DNA of 64,000 nucleotides, taken from positions 1-64,000 of the forward strand of contig NZ_JAAILA010000003.1 in assembly GCF_010974825.1 (NCBI RefSeq), written 5' to 3'. Shown here piece by piece: positions 26,566 to 34,072 of the stretch (the first letter of the stretch is position 1; every line of letters begins with the position of its first letter). The notes below the pieces were generated by a model that was not told the DNA's origin, searched no databases, and saw nothing but the letters and a program-made list of their open reading frames with translations. The DNA comes from Aeromonas rivipollensis (GTDB taxonomy: Bacteria > Pseudomonadota > Gammaproteobacteria > Enterobacterales > Aeromonadaceae). Made by a program: the position numbers and the translations under genes.

Positions 26566-28284
26566 CTAGCAATGACTAGACCTTTGCAATTGATTTAGCA
26601 CATCCATAGCTAGCTCTTCATCCCTATCAAAACTACTATTCAAGAATTCTTGGTGTCTTGGTTCACTCAGCCCATGAAGACACGCAAACTCTCTAATAAA
26701 GCTATTTTTTGATTTCATAAGATCTTTCATACCAGTTGATGAAACCAGTCGCATTAACTCTGTATTTATTGCCTTGTAATTATGCTGGACACCGTTAATT
26801 GCTAGCACCGCCAAAGATTGTTCCGAGACAGGAGATAAATCAATATCACTATCAATCCTAACAGGTTCATCTCCTTCAGCACGAACAAGTTGAGCGGCAG
26901 AATGGGTGGCATTTACTCCCATAGATAAAACATCAGTAAAGTCCCTGGATGAAACGGCTTCCATTGTTTTAGCAATCAAATACATGTCAGGCCTATTTTT
27001 TAATATTTCACCGATTTCACCCAAATATTCTCTGCTAGATAAATACAGTAGCCTTCCTGACAAGTATCTAAGCTTTGGTGTCATTCTTTTTTCAGTATAT
27101 GGTGACGATGAGCAATCTACCGTCAGCAAATCCGCCAATCTTGCAGAGAAAGACTCCTCGCACTTCTTCGCTTGGGCCAGCAAGCCATTTATAGTTATTG
27201 ACTTTACAGACTTAGTTGCCCACTTATACTTACGCACCCAATCTTGAAATTTCTGTAAATAATTTGAATCTTTAACGGCATCGGAATAATCAACAATAGG
27301 AATTCGAATGTTGTTTCTCTGGAAGCTTTGTTGTAAAGCATCCTTTTTTGATGGGTTTGCGAGCAAAAATCTCTTTACATCAATTATTAAGGAAACCCAA
27401 TCATTCCCAATAGAGTCATCAAAATCAAACTCCCCCTCGAGCCATTCTTCACATGACACTTGAAAATCTTTATCTCCATCATGAAGTACTAGGTTGAGCT
27501 CATTAAATTTCACCTCAAGCCTTTCTCTCCACGAAGAAACTTGCTCAGCAGTTCCCACAAAAACAACATCATCAACATAACGCCAGTAGTTTCCATTTGA
27601 AATCTCATTCATTTCCTCATCAATACGATCAAGTAATAAATTAGCAATCAGATGACTAAACGTCGGGCCAGTTAATAAACCCTTTCCAGTTCCATCCTGC
27701 TCGGAGACCTTCATGTGATTTTGAAGTATTCTAAGACCCAGATGTTCATAATCTTTATTTAATTCAGACTGTTGACATGCTTCTTTCCAAGCAGATATGG
27801 CATCTGCTGAAGTTATACTTGGATAAAATTTTTTAATATCGGTATATAGGACTAATCCATTTTCAGTTTTCCAACACGAATCTGATATAGACTTGTGCCT
27901 TTCCCTGAAACCATCAAAGTATGGCGTAAATACACCACTTTTTTCTTTTTCAGAAGATAACCGATAGCTATAAACATAAGGTTTGGGGATGAACACTTCA
28001 TGTTTAGAAAGTTCAGTAATTAACGCCACTTCAGCCAACGCTTCGCTAGGTGCTGGGACATATATATCTCTGTGTATGCAATTACCTTCAGAAATATCTT
28101 TAAAATGATACATCCTTAGATACCCAAAACTCTCGTTATGAGTCGTGAGCCTAGTACAGACATCTTTAATCCAGCGGTTTTGCCGTCCAACTGAACTTTC
28201 TAAATAGTACCGAAGCGCAAGGTATGGAAATATATCCCTCCTGCGATATTGATTAAGGGCTTTAACCGCAAGTTCATTACTCAT
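26566..28284 (-). CDS. Reverse transcriptase, probable phage-defence type
   Basis: A 572-aa protein with a complete RT palm: motif A TDIKKFYPSI (Asp-149), motif B GLLTGPTFSHLIANLLLDRI (202-221) and motif C WRYVDDVVF (Asp-238, Asp-239). There is no group II intron maturase domain, no HNH endonuclease and no retron VTG motif, and no retron-like RNA is obvious. About 145 residues precede the palm and about 310 follow it; the long helical C-terminus is like the defence-associated RT (UG/Abi) proteins. It overlaps the upstream methyltransferase-like gene by 4 bases (ATGA), so the two are translated together. Both lie in one integron cassette. The exact DRT/UG class is not clear to me. Confidence 0.88.
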   Translation of the reverse strand: MSNELAVKALNQYRRRDIFPYLALRYYLESSVGRQNRWIKDVCTRLTTHNESFGYLRMYHFKDISEGNCIHRDIYVPAPSEALAEVALITELSKHEVFIPKPYVYSYRLSSEKEKSGVFTPYFDGFRERHKSISDSCWKTENGLVLYTDIKKFYPSITSADAISAWKEACQQSELNKDYEHLGLRILQNHMKVSEQDGTGKGLLTGPTFSHLIANLLLDRIDEEMNEISNGNYWRYVDDVVFVGTAEQVSSWRERLEVKFNELNLVLHDGDKDFQVSCEEWLEGEFDFDDSIGNDWVSLIIDVKRFLLANPSKKDALQQSFQRNNIRIPIVDYSDAVKDSNYLQKFQDWVRKYKWATKSVKSITINGLLAQAKKCEESFSARLADLLTVDCSSSPYTEKRMTPKLRYLSGRLLYLSSREYLGEIGEILKNRPDMYLIAKTMEAVSSRDFTDVLSMGVNATHSAAQLVRAEGDEPVRIDSDIDLSPVSEQSLAVLAINGVQHNYKAINTELMRLVSSTGMKDLMKSKNSFIREFACLHGLSEPRHQEFLNSSFDRDEELAMDVLNQLQRSSHC

Positions 28285-29300
28285 TCTTGAACCTCAACAG
28301 GAAGATCAAATCTCATAACAGTCAATCTTACAGGGAAGGTTCCTTCTTTAATTGGCTGCTTACACGTTACTTCTGTCTGCGCATACCAACTTGAATCTTC
28401 TAATGCTGCTTGGCTTCCTATCAAGTTTTTAAATGATTCTTTGAGCCACTTAATAGCTCGATTAAAGAAAGTAACTACATTTTTTCTTTGAGGCTCAATC
28501 CAAATGGCAGTACTCATAGAGTCTCTGCTATGTAAGAAAATATCATCAAATTGGGGCTTGGCCTTTTTCCAGTTACCAGAGCTCTCAAGGAAACCTGTAA
28601 AATTAGTAAGTAAGAGCATTCTTGCATGACAATCATGACTTAAAAGAGTCATTCGCTTAATTAAATCAACCGTACTTACCTTGCTTAATGTGTCCCATTC
28701 TAGTATTTCGTATTTTATCCATATTGCTTGATCTTCAAGCTTATCTTTCAAATATTCTAGTTGTTTTTGTAAATACCCCCTGGCAGTCTCAGATATCTCT
28801 CCAGCTATAATTGTAATTTCTAACGGATGGCGTGGAAGGACGTTACTTTTTCTTAGTTCATAAAGAGTACAAAGTATACTGATTATTGCAGCACCAGAAC
28901 CACTTGGGAGATCGGCGACAAAAACCCTATTCCCTGCAAATGTTGAAGCATAAGCATCAGAAACATCTGACAGTTTTGCCTTAGGATCTAATAATGACAA
29001 TATTACTCGCGCGCACGACCCGTTATAACGCCAAGCAAGATGTTTATCGGTTTCCTCTTTCGATATACCACCTTCAAAACCCTCAGGGGCCTTTTCCTTA
29101 GCTAGATCCATAAGTGAATTTTCATTCAACAGTCCTTTCCACAGGTCGATCAGCTGATTTGGTAGTAAAATATTGCCTGACTTATCACACCATAAGCTGT
29201 CTGGCAGATTTTCTGTCTTTATAAATCTATTTTTCAAGTATTTACCCTTGTTCATCCTGACAAGATCACTAACTACGATCAGACGATCAAGCCACTTCAT
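28281..29300 (-). CDS. Methyltransferase-like partner of the reverse transcriptase
   Basis: A 339-aa soluble protein. Residues about 120-260 have the strand order of class I SAM-dependent methyltransferases: VFVADLPSGSGAA (motif I), an acidic residue at the end of the next strand (IIAGEIS), YEILEWDTL, and then MLLLTNFTGF (motif IV region). The catalytic motif is not a standard N/DPPY, so the substrate is open, and loss of activity is possible. The start ATG is only 2 bases from the cassette core site GTTAGCT and has no Shine-Dalgarno sequence. The gene overlaps the RT by 4 bases. I do not recognise a published RT partner with this look. Confidence 0.75.
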   Translation of the reverse strand: MKWLDRLIVVSDLVRMNKGKYLKNRFIKTENLPDSLWCDKSGNILLPNQLIDLWKGLLNENSLMDLAKEKAPEGFEGGISKEETDKHLAWRYNGSCARVILSLLDPKAKLSDVSDAYASTFAGNRVFVADLPSGSGAAIISILCTLYELRKSNVLPRHPLEITIIAGEISETARGYLQKQLEYLKDKLEDQAIWIKYEILEWDTLSKVSTVDLIKRMTLLSHDCHARMLLLTNFTGFLESSGNWKKAKPQFDDIFLHSRDSMSTAIWIEPQRKNVVTFFNRAIKWLKESFKNLIGSQAALEDSSWYAQTEVTCKQPIKEGTFPVRLTVMRFDLPVEVQE

Positions 29301-29579
29301 AGAGCTAACAGTGATTAGATGGAAGGCGTCAACAACCCGTTAACAGAGCCTTCCATATAACTCCAACCTATTTTCATCATCATCAAGTAAAATCCCAATT
29401 AAATCATTACATTACCAGCAACCTCTGGGCGACTAAGCGCATTCCCTTTGCCTCCTCTTTTTGCGCTATCACTGTATAAAAAATCAGTTGGTAAGCCATG
29501 GATGCGCCGCCAAACCACGCCTGTGTGAACAGATGCATAAGAGCCCTACCATACCAGTAGATTGAAACATTTAACATTT

Positions 29580-29727
29580 GCCATCATCACAGAATGAGCG
29601 ATTACTCGACAGCGGCAGTTCTGTGCTGCGCAAATCGAGTCTATTGCGTACAAGCGCGTATCAAAAACCCCAGAGCGCCAGCCGGTTTCAGGCTTGGTGG
29701 AATAACGCCATTGGGGATACACCCATA
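29580..29727 (-). repeat. Island repeat copy D
   Basis: CGCCATTGGGGATACACC (29710-29727) matches the copy A-B core, and CATCACAGAATGAGCGATTA (29585-29604) resembles their left edge CTTATCACAGAATTCGC. The spacing is shorter than in A and B. Confidence 0.55.
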
Positions 29728-29838
29728 TCTGTCTTTCTCCCTCCTCGCCAATGACAAAAAACAAGCCTCCCAGCCACAGGCCGGGGGATACTTGTTTTGG
29801 GGGTGGTGGCTGAGAGGGACACCTGAAACAGACGAGGG

Positions 29839-29888
29839 ATGGACTAACCTACTGAGCCGCTGACCGGTTTCGAGTTGGGTTAGTCCAT
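29839..29888. repeat. Perfect 11-base inverted repeat
   Basis: The arms ATGGACTAACC (29839-29849) and GGTTAGTCCAT (29878-29888) are separated by 28 bases. No T run follows, so it is more likely a protein-binding site or RNA structure than a terminator. Confidence 0.5.
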
Positions 29889-29983
29889 GGCTCCTTGCCC
29901 TGCATGGAAAGGTGAACACAGCAGCACCACTGCCAGAACCAAACCACCGCTGGTTCCTGTTCCTCTCCTGTCCGGTGCGACGG

Positions 29984-30403
29984 TTACGCAGCCACTGAGA
30001 CGGTAAACACGCCCATCTGGTAGTAACTGACGAAGTTCGACTCCCACATCGTATAGAGCTCCCTGGCCGACGCTGGTCCCATCTGGCCGTAACGGAGCAG
30101 GTAGTACTCTTCGCTCAAAAAGTTGAAGTCGATCTCTTTGACCAACTCCGCCATATCCTCCGGTCCCTGATAGCTAAAGTCCGTCACGTAATCGAAAAGC
30201 CACCGGTCTTTACGCTTGAGCAGCCGAATTTCCACCGGATGAAACCCGCCACGAACCGGGCCGTAATCCGGGTCTCGGAAGTTGAAGACCAGACTGGATT
30301 TCCCCTTCAGCACCATTCCAGATCTAACCAGTTCCTGGTCCAGAATACTCATCAATGTCTGACTGGCAGGCAGGGTAAAATCGCCCGCGAATGGGATCGT
30401 CAT
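29984..30403 (-). CDS. DUF2787 family protein
   Basis: A 139-aa protein matching the DUF2787 family common on Vibrio, Shewanella and Aeromonas islands: N-terminal FTLPASQTLMSILDQELV, then LVFNFRDPDYGPVRGGFHPVEIRL, then WLFDYVTDFSY. The function is unknown. The start at 30403 follows GAGGTG; the 17 codons upstream in frame are not family-like. It is the last gene of the minus-strand backbone run from the integrase side. Confidence 0.85.
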   Translation of the reverse strand: MTIPFAGDFTLPASQTLMSILDQELVRSGMVLKGKSSLVFNFRDPDYGPVRGGFHPVEIRLLKRKDRWLFDYVTDFSYQGPEDMAELVKEIDFNFLSEEYYLLRYGQMGPASARELYTMWESNFVSYYQMGVFTVSVAA

Positions 30404-30464
30404 AATCACCTCAGATTGGTTGTTTGGGGGGCTCACCCTTGGACAGGTAAGCACTATGCAGAGG

Positions 30465-31100
30465 TTATTCGATGGTAGAAGTTACGGTACAGAGCTCATT
30501 GGTTAGCGACCCCAAGCGCTCAAGGTAATCAGGCACCAGTTCGTGCAGCATCGGATTGCCGTCAGCCTTCTGGATCAACTTCAGCCCGTCCGAGCGCAGA
30601 ATGGCTGATAAGAATCCGGCGTTGTTGGCGCTGCCCCCTTTAAACAGTCGCTTCATGACGCTGGATTTGAACGGCTTGTCTGCGGGCAAGGAGCGCAACA
30701 CATCGTCAATCGCCGACAGCGCAATCCACTCCTTGCTATGCAGACCCCCACCCTGATTGCCGGTAATTTTCAGGAACAGCTCGCCACTCTCTTCATGACG
30801 ACCGATGGCATAGAAAATCAGCCCTTCTGATCGGGCACTGAGTTTCTCGGCGGTATGGTTGAGCAAGGTGTGTATGGGTGCAGGGCCGCCGGGCACGGAG
30901 TCTGCGGTGTCGCCGGGTCCAGGCCTGGCCTTGTCGGCGTCAGCCGCAAGGGCTGGCGAGAGGGGGTCGGCGCAGCCGCTTGCTCCGGATGTGAGTGGGG
31001 GCTCTGTGGTTGGCGCGGTGTCGGGGGTGTTTGATGCTGCTGCCGTGTTACTGACAGATTTAGGGGTCTCTTCAACGCGGTTTTTACGGGGTCTTGTCAT
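30465..31100 (-). CDS. Hypothetical island backbone protein
   Basis: A 211-aa protein. Residues 1-75 are a low-complexity Pro/Thr/Ala-rich tail; residues about 80-205 are a compact domain with a strand-rich start (EGLIFYAIGRHEESGELFLKI) and a helical end. No family recognised. AAGGA lies upstream of the ATG. It is 61 bases before the DUF2787 gene, same direction. Confidence 0.65.
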   Translation of the reverse strand: MTRPRKNRVEETPKSVSNTAAASNTPDTAPTTEPPLTSGASGCADPLSPALAADADKARPGPGDTADSVPGGPAPIHTLLNHTAEKLSARSEGLIFYAIGRHEESGELFLKITGNQGGGLHSKEWIALSAIDDVLRSLPADKPFKSSVMKRLFKGGSANNAGFLSAILRSDGLKLIQKADGNPMLHELVPDYLERLGSLTNELCTVTSTIE

Positions 31101-31222
31101 GATAGTTTCCTTACAACGTCATTAGATAACCGGAGATTGCGATCTCCAGTTCATCGCTAGATGGGTCATAGATAAAGGGTCATAGAAAACGCGATAGCGT
31201 GACAGGACCGACTCCATCACTG

Positions 31223-31525
31223 TCACAGTGATCTCATTCGGTCTTTCGCGGATTGACGGTGGTGTGACTTAACCGGCAGTGCGGCTAATGCCGAGGTGAT
31301 GACCGATAAATCATCCAGATAACCGGCAAATGGAATGGGATCTGGTACCACGTCGAACGGGTTTACCAGATAAGCCAGCGCACCGATGATGAGCGCATAG
31401 CACCAGACCGGCAGATCGCCATCCGTGAGCAGGACATACAACAGCACGGCCTTCTCCAGCAGCTCTTTAATCCCCTTGATCTCTTTTAACTTGCGCATGA
31501 TGTCGCTATGGCTGGGATTACTCAT
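31223..31525 (-). CDS. YkvA/DUF1232 family membrane protein
   Basis: A 100-aa protein with the DUF1232 signature: LPVWCYALIIGALAYLVNPFD, then VVPDPIPFAGYLDDLSVI. Two membrane helices are likely. The function is unknown. The start at 31525 has a GGAGG site and overlaps the stop region of the upstream gene by 8 bases, so they are coupled. Confidence 0.88.
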   Translation of the reverse strand: MSNPSHSDIMRKLKEIKGIKELLEKAVLLYVLLTDGDLPVWCYALIIGALAYLVNPFDVVPDPIPFAGYLDDLSVITSALAALPVKSHHRQSAKDRMRSL

Positions 31526-31886
31526 GGTGCATCGCCTCCAGGGTGGGAAGCAGCGGTGCATCTGAGTGGATCAGCAGGTAAATCCCAGCCCCCTCATCGT
31601 TGAGAATGGCCAGCAACAGACGCCAATCTTCGGATATGGCGAACTCTTGCTCCGGGTAACGCAAACCGAACATCACCTGATTCTGGGTATGCTGTGACAT
31701 GGCCTGGAACTCACTCATCGAGTCAGCCATCTCGATAATGACCAGACTACAACCGGTCGTGTCCCAGAATGCCCTCGCCTCCTCTACTGATGAAAAGGGC
31801 TCGATAATTTGCTCCATGACCGGGACATGGAGTGCCGGGTAGGCCGCAAGCAATGACTCCTCCGGCCATTCCATACAAGTTTTCAT
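31518..31886 (-). CDS. Hypothetical island backbone protein
   Basis: A 122-aa soluble acidic protein, beginning MKTCMEWPEE (an alternative Met lies five codons upstream). No family recognised and no signal peptide. It overlaps the YkvA-like gene by 8 bases. It lies immediately inside the integrase terminator. Confidence 0.6.
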   Translation of the reverse strand: MKTCMEWPEESLLAAYPALHVPVMEQIIEPFSSVEEARAFWDTTGCSLVIIEMADSMSEFQAMSQHTQNQVMFGLRYPEQEFAISEDWRLLLAILNDEGAGIYLLIHSDAPLLPTLEAMHHE

Positions 31887-31902
31887 CGTGTTTCTCTCCA
31901 AC

Positions 31903-31940
31903 TAAAAGGCCCTTAAGCTCAGATGAACTTAAGGGCCTGG
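31903..31940 (-). terminator. Terminator of the island integrase
   Basis: The 11-bp stem AGGCCCTTAAG / CTTAAGGGCCT is followed by a U run on the minus strand, about 84 bases past the integrase stop. Confidence 0.85.
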
Positions 31941-31988
31941 GAACTGTGACATGTGGACCAACAGCCGATGTGACAGCGCTGTCTGGTT

Positions 31989-32002
31989 ATTAATATCTGT
32001 TT
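31989..32002 (+). repeat. Direct repeat left of the island integrase
   Basis: ATTAATATCTGTTT, repeated exactly at 33259-33272 on the other side of the integrase gene. A shorter TATCTGTTTA copy lies at 33540-33549, next to the tRNA. Confidence 0.65.
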
Positions 32003-32021
32003 ATAAACAATACCTTTTCGG

Positions 32022-33227
32022 TCACTCCGCCTGGATCATCGACGAGAGACCTTCACTGATATTGCGACTGCGCTCAGAAGTCAGCTTTGCATAACGCTGG
32101 GAGGATTGAATGCTGGCGTGGGCCAGTTGCGCCTTCACGTCATACAGGCTGTATTGACCGGAAGAGACCAAGGCGCTGGCGACAGAATGGCGAGCCGTAT
32201 GGAAGCAGACCTCATCGAGGTTTTCGATACCGGCCTTCTGCAACACCCGTTCATAGGCACATCTGGGTTCACCGATGGGCTTGCCCTGACAGCGAATATG
32301 CTGGCTCGCGAACACATAGGGATTACCGGCTATTCTGGGGAGCTTCTCCAGAATATCGATAGCCAATGCGCTCAGGTAAATGATCCGGCTCTTGCCATTC
32401 TTGGTCAGAGGTACGAACAGCGTCTTATCCTCCCAGTTCACATGTTCCCATTTAGCGAGTAACACCTCTGATTTTCTTGCCCCCGTCAGGTAGAGCATCG
32501 CAATGAAGCTGCCTGCGGCTTGATTGCGATCCTGCAATGCCACCTCAATGACCCGTTTCATCTCTTCAATCGATAGGAAACGCGTCCTGGCATTGTCCTC
32601 CTTCAACAGCTTGATCTTGGCCGCCTCGTTGGTGTCCAGAATGCCCCAGCGCACCGCATAGCTGCCCATGGTCTTTAACTGGGCCAACACCCGGTTGGCG
32701 GTACTCGGTGCATAGGCCGTCTGCTGAGGGTTGTTAGGGTGAACCATCTCCGATTGCAACTGCAGGACATCCATCGCCTTGAGTTGCCGGTAACGCATGG
32801 CACCAAAGCGTGGTTCGATGTTGTGTTTAAACCGCTGAATGTCGCTGTTGATCGACCGTTTGCCGATGGTCTTGAGGTGCGGCAAAAAGGTCTGCCAGAA
32901 GAACTCCGAAAGGGTGGGCTCAGTTTTGTAGCTATCCCGCTCTGCTACCGGGTCGATGCCTTCTGCCAGCATCGCCTTGTACTTGCGGGCAATGGCCCTG
33001 GCTTGGCTCACATCGATATCGCCGAATCGCCCTAGGGCGATGCTGCGCTTCTTGCCCTGGAGGGTATAGCGCAGTAGGAAACGCTTACTGCCCTGGCTTT
33101 TTCCTGACAAGAGTTTTAAGCCGATGACCTCTGTATCGGAGAACTCCAGTTCAGTAGCGCCAGCCTCTCGTTGTTGTGCGGGCAAAGCCTTGATGGCTGC
33201 ATTGGTAAAGCGAAATTTGGTCTGCAT
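32022..33227 (-). CDS. Island integrase (P4-type tyrosine recombinase)
   Basis: A 401-aa site-specific recombinase expected to insert and excise the island at tRNA-Leu. The N-terminal DUF4102/Arm-binding domain is at about 5-95 (LKLLSGKSQGSKRFLLRYT, IALGRFGDIDVSQARA), the core-binding domain at about 105-205 and the catalytic domain at about 215-385. The catalytic residues are complete: Arg-251 (TGARKSE), Lys-276 (TKNGK), His-343 and Arg-346 (HTARH), His-370 (LAHAS) and Tyr-379 (QRYAK). It lies 352 bases from the tRNA-Leu 3' end and reads away from it, the usual position. Confidence 0.95.
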   Translation of the reverse strand: MQTKFRFTNAAIKALPAQQREAGATELEFSDTEVIGLKLLSGKSQGSKRFLLRYTLQGKKRSIALGRFGDIDVSQARAIARKYKAMLAEGIDPVAERDSYKTEPTLSEFFWQTFLPHLKTIGKRSINSDIQRFKHNIEPRFGAMRYRQLKAMDVLQLQSEMVHPNNPQQTAYAPSTANRVLAQLKTMGSYAVRWGILDTNEAAKIKLLKEDNARTRFLSIEEMKRVIEVALQDRNQAAGSFIAMLYLTGARKSEVLLAKWEHVNWEDKTLFVPLTKNGKSRIIYLSALAIDILEKLPRIAGNPYVFASQHIRCQGKPIGEPRCAYERVLQKAGIENLDEVCFHTARHSVASALVSSGQYSLYDVKAQLAHASIQSSQRYAKLTSERSRNISEGLSSMIQAE

Positions 33228-33258
33228 AGATACCTCCGATGATGGGTTAGATCATGGG

Positions 33259-33272
33259 ATTAATATCTGTTT
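33259..33272 (+). repeat. Direct repeat right of the island integrase
   Basis: ATTAATATCTGTTT, an exact copy of 31989-32002. Confidence 0.65.
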
Positions 33273-33508
33273 CAAAGGGGATTCAATGCGGGTTTAGGAG
33301 GGGGTGAAGAGAAAGGGGGAACTGTGAGCGGCACTTGTCTCAGCACCAGAGACAGACCCCGGAAAGGTCCGGAGCAGTGGCCTACCAAACATCCTTGGCT
33401 ATGTTTGAAGACTGGGCAGATTGTTTGCAACGAGTAGCAGGAAGTAGTAAGTCGCTTAGACAAGAAATGGACAAGAAAGGAAAATTTGGAGAGAAATCTT
33501 GGAGAGAG

Positions 33509-33540
33509 TTAAAAACAAAAACGACGCAATGAAGCGTCGT
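33509..33540 (-). terminator. Island-supplied terminator for the tRNA operon
   Basis: The stem ACGACGC / GCGTCGT is followed on the minus strand by a U-rich tract. It lies 39 bases past the tRNA-Leu 3' end, inside the island, replacing the native terminator now stranded at 6251. Confidence 0.8.
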
Positions 33541-33578
33541 ATCTGTTTAATCTGTAAGGCTTTTTTCTTCAATTTTAA

Positions 33579-33635
33579 TGGTGCCCGAGGCCGGAATCGA
33601 ACCGGCACGACGCGAACGTCGAGGGATTTTAAATC
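33579..33635 (-). repeat. Right attachment site within tRNA-Leu
   Basis: The 57-base direct repeat partner of 6316-6372, identical except for one base. The tRNA stays intact because the island carries a replacement of the 3' half. Confidence 0.92.
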
Positions 33636-33665
33636 CCTTGTGTCTACCGATTTCACCACTCGGGC
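33579..33665 (-). tRNA. tRNA-Leu (UAA), island insertion site
   Basis: 87 bases encoding a class II tRNA with a long variable arm. The minus strand starts GCCCGAGTGG, has a TAA anticodon in GGATTTAAAATCC, and ends with encoded CCA. The 3' 57 bases are duplicated at 6316-6372. It is the last gene of a Gly-Cys-Leu tRNA operon as in E. coli (glyW-cysT-leuZ). Confidence 0.97.
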
Positions 33666-33706
33666 ACCGCAATCGGTATCAAGTCCGCGCCGCGGGCTTG
33701 TCAATA

Positions 33707-33780
33707 TGGAGGCACGTTCCGGAGTCGAACCGGACTAAACGGATTTGCAATCCGCTGCATAACCGCTTTGCTAACGCGCC
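33707..33780 (-). tRNA. tRNA-Cys (GCA)
   Basis: 74 bases, minus strand: starts GGCGCGTTAGCAAAGCGG, GCA anticodon in GGATTGCAAATCC, T arm GGTTCGACTCC, ending TCCA. It is 41 bases upstream of tRNA-Leu. Confidence 0.97.
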
Positions 33781-33815
33781 ATGCAAAAGAGAGTTGGCTC
33801 TCTATTGTCTGAATT

Positions 33816-33891
<76 letters not shown>

Positions 33892-34019
33892 ATCGGTCTG
33901 GCTGACTGCCTGACTACGAGAACGCATTCTAGCGATGTTCCTCGTCCAGTCAACCAAAAACATTTAATACTCTGATCGTTCGGGCATTTTTTGCCCTTCT
34001 CCCACACTTTTGCCACTCA

Positions 34020-34057
34020 TGGCCGTTTCTCTGCCCCAACGGCAAGGAAACGGCCAT
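34020..34057 (-). terminator. Inverted repeat after pgsA, possible terminator
   Basis: The arms ATGGCCGTTTC / GAAACGGCCAT are separated by a 17-base loop, 15 bases past the pgsA stop. There is no clear U run, so it may be an RNA stabiliser rather than a terminator. Confidence 0.4.
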
Positions 34058-34072
34058 TTGCCCATAGGCGGA

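Larger units (their letters stand above)
29301..29983. other. Intergenic region: cassette boundary, repeat copy D, long inverted repeat
   Basis: No supported gene in about 680 bases. It holds the cassette core site GTTAGCT (29303-29309, minus), a hairpin ATGGAAGGC / GCCTTCCAT (29319-29356) that may be what is left of an upstream attC, repeat copy D, and the inverted repeat at 29839-29888. Confidence 0.55.
33228..33578. other. Island right end between integrase and tRNA-Leu
   Basis: No gene seen. It contains the integrase promoter region, the direct repeat ATTAATATCTGTTT at 33259-33272, a TATCTGTTTA at 33540, and a terminator next to the tRNA. The repeats are likely arm-type integrase sites. 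Confidence 0.55.
6316..33635. mobile_element. Genomic island (pipolin-like) in tRNA-Leu(UAA)
   Basis: The 27.3 kb segment is bounded by a 57-bp direct repeat of the tRNA-Leu 3' end. A tyrosine integrase (32022-33227) reads away from the intact tRNA. Inside are a second tyrosine recombinase, an AlpA-like protein and a family B DNA polymerase of the type that defines pipolins, whose E. coli members also use a tRNA-Leu site (family knowledge). GC and codon use vary block by block: the segments 17.9-19.0 and 24.9-29.3 kb are clearly AT-rich. No conjugation or phage structural genes are visible. Confidence 0.88.

Noticed and set aside
26566-29300. Retron or group II intron
   Set aside because: No maturase or HNH domain, no VTG motif, and no recognisable msr/msd RNA or intron domain V next to the RT.
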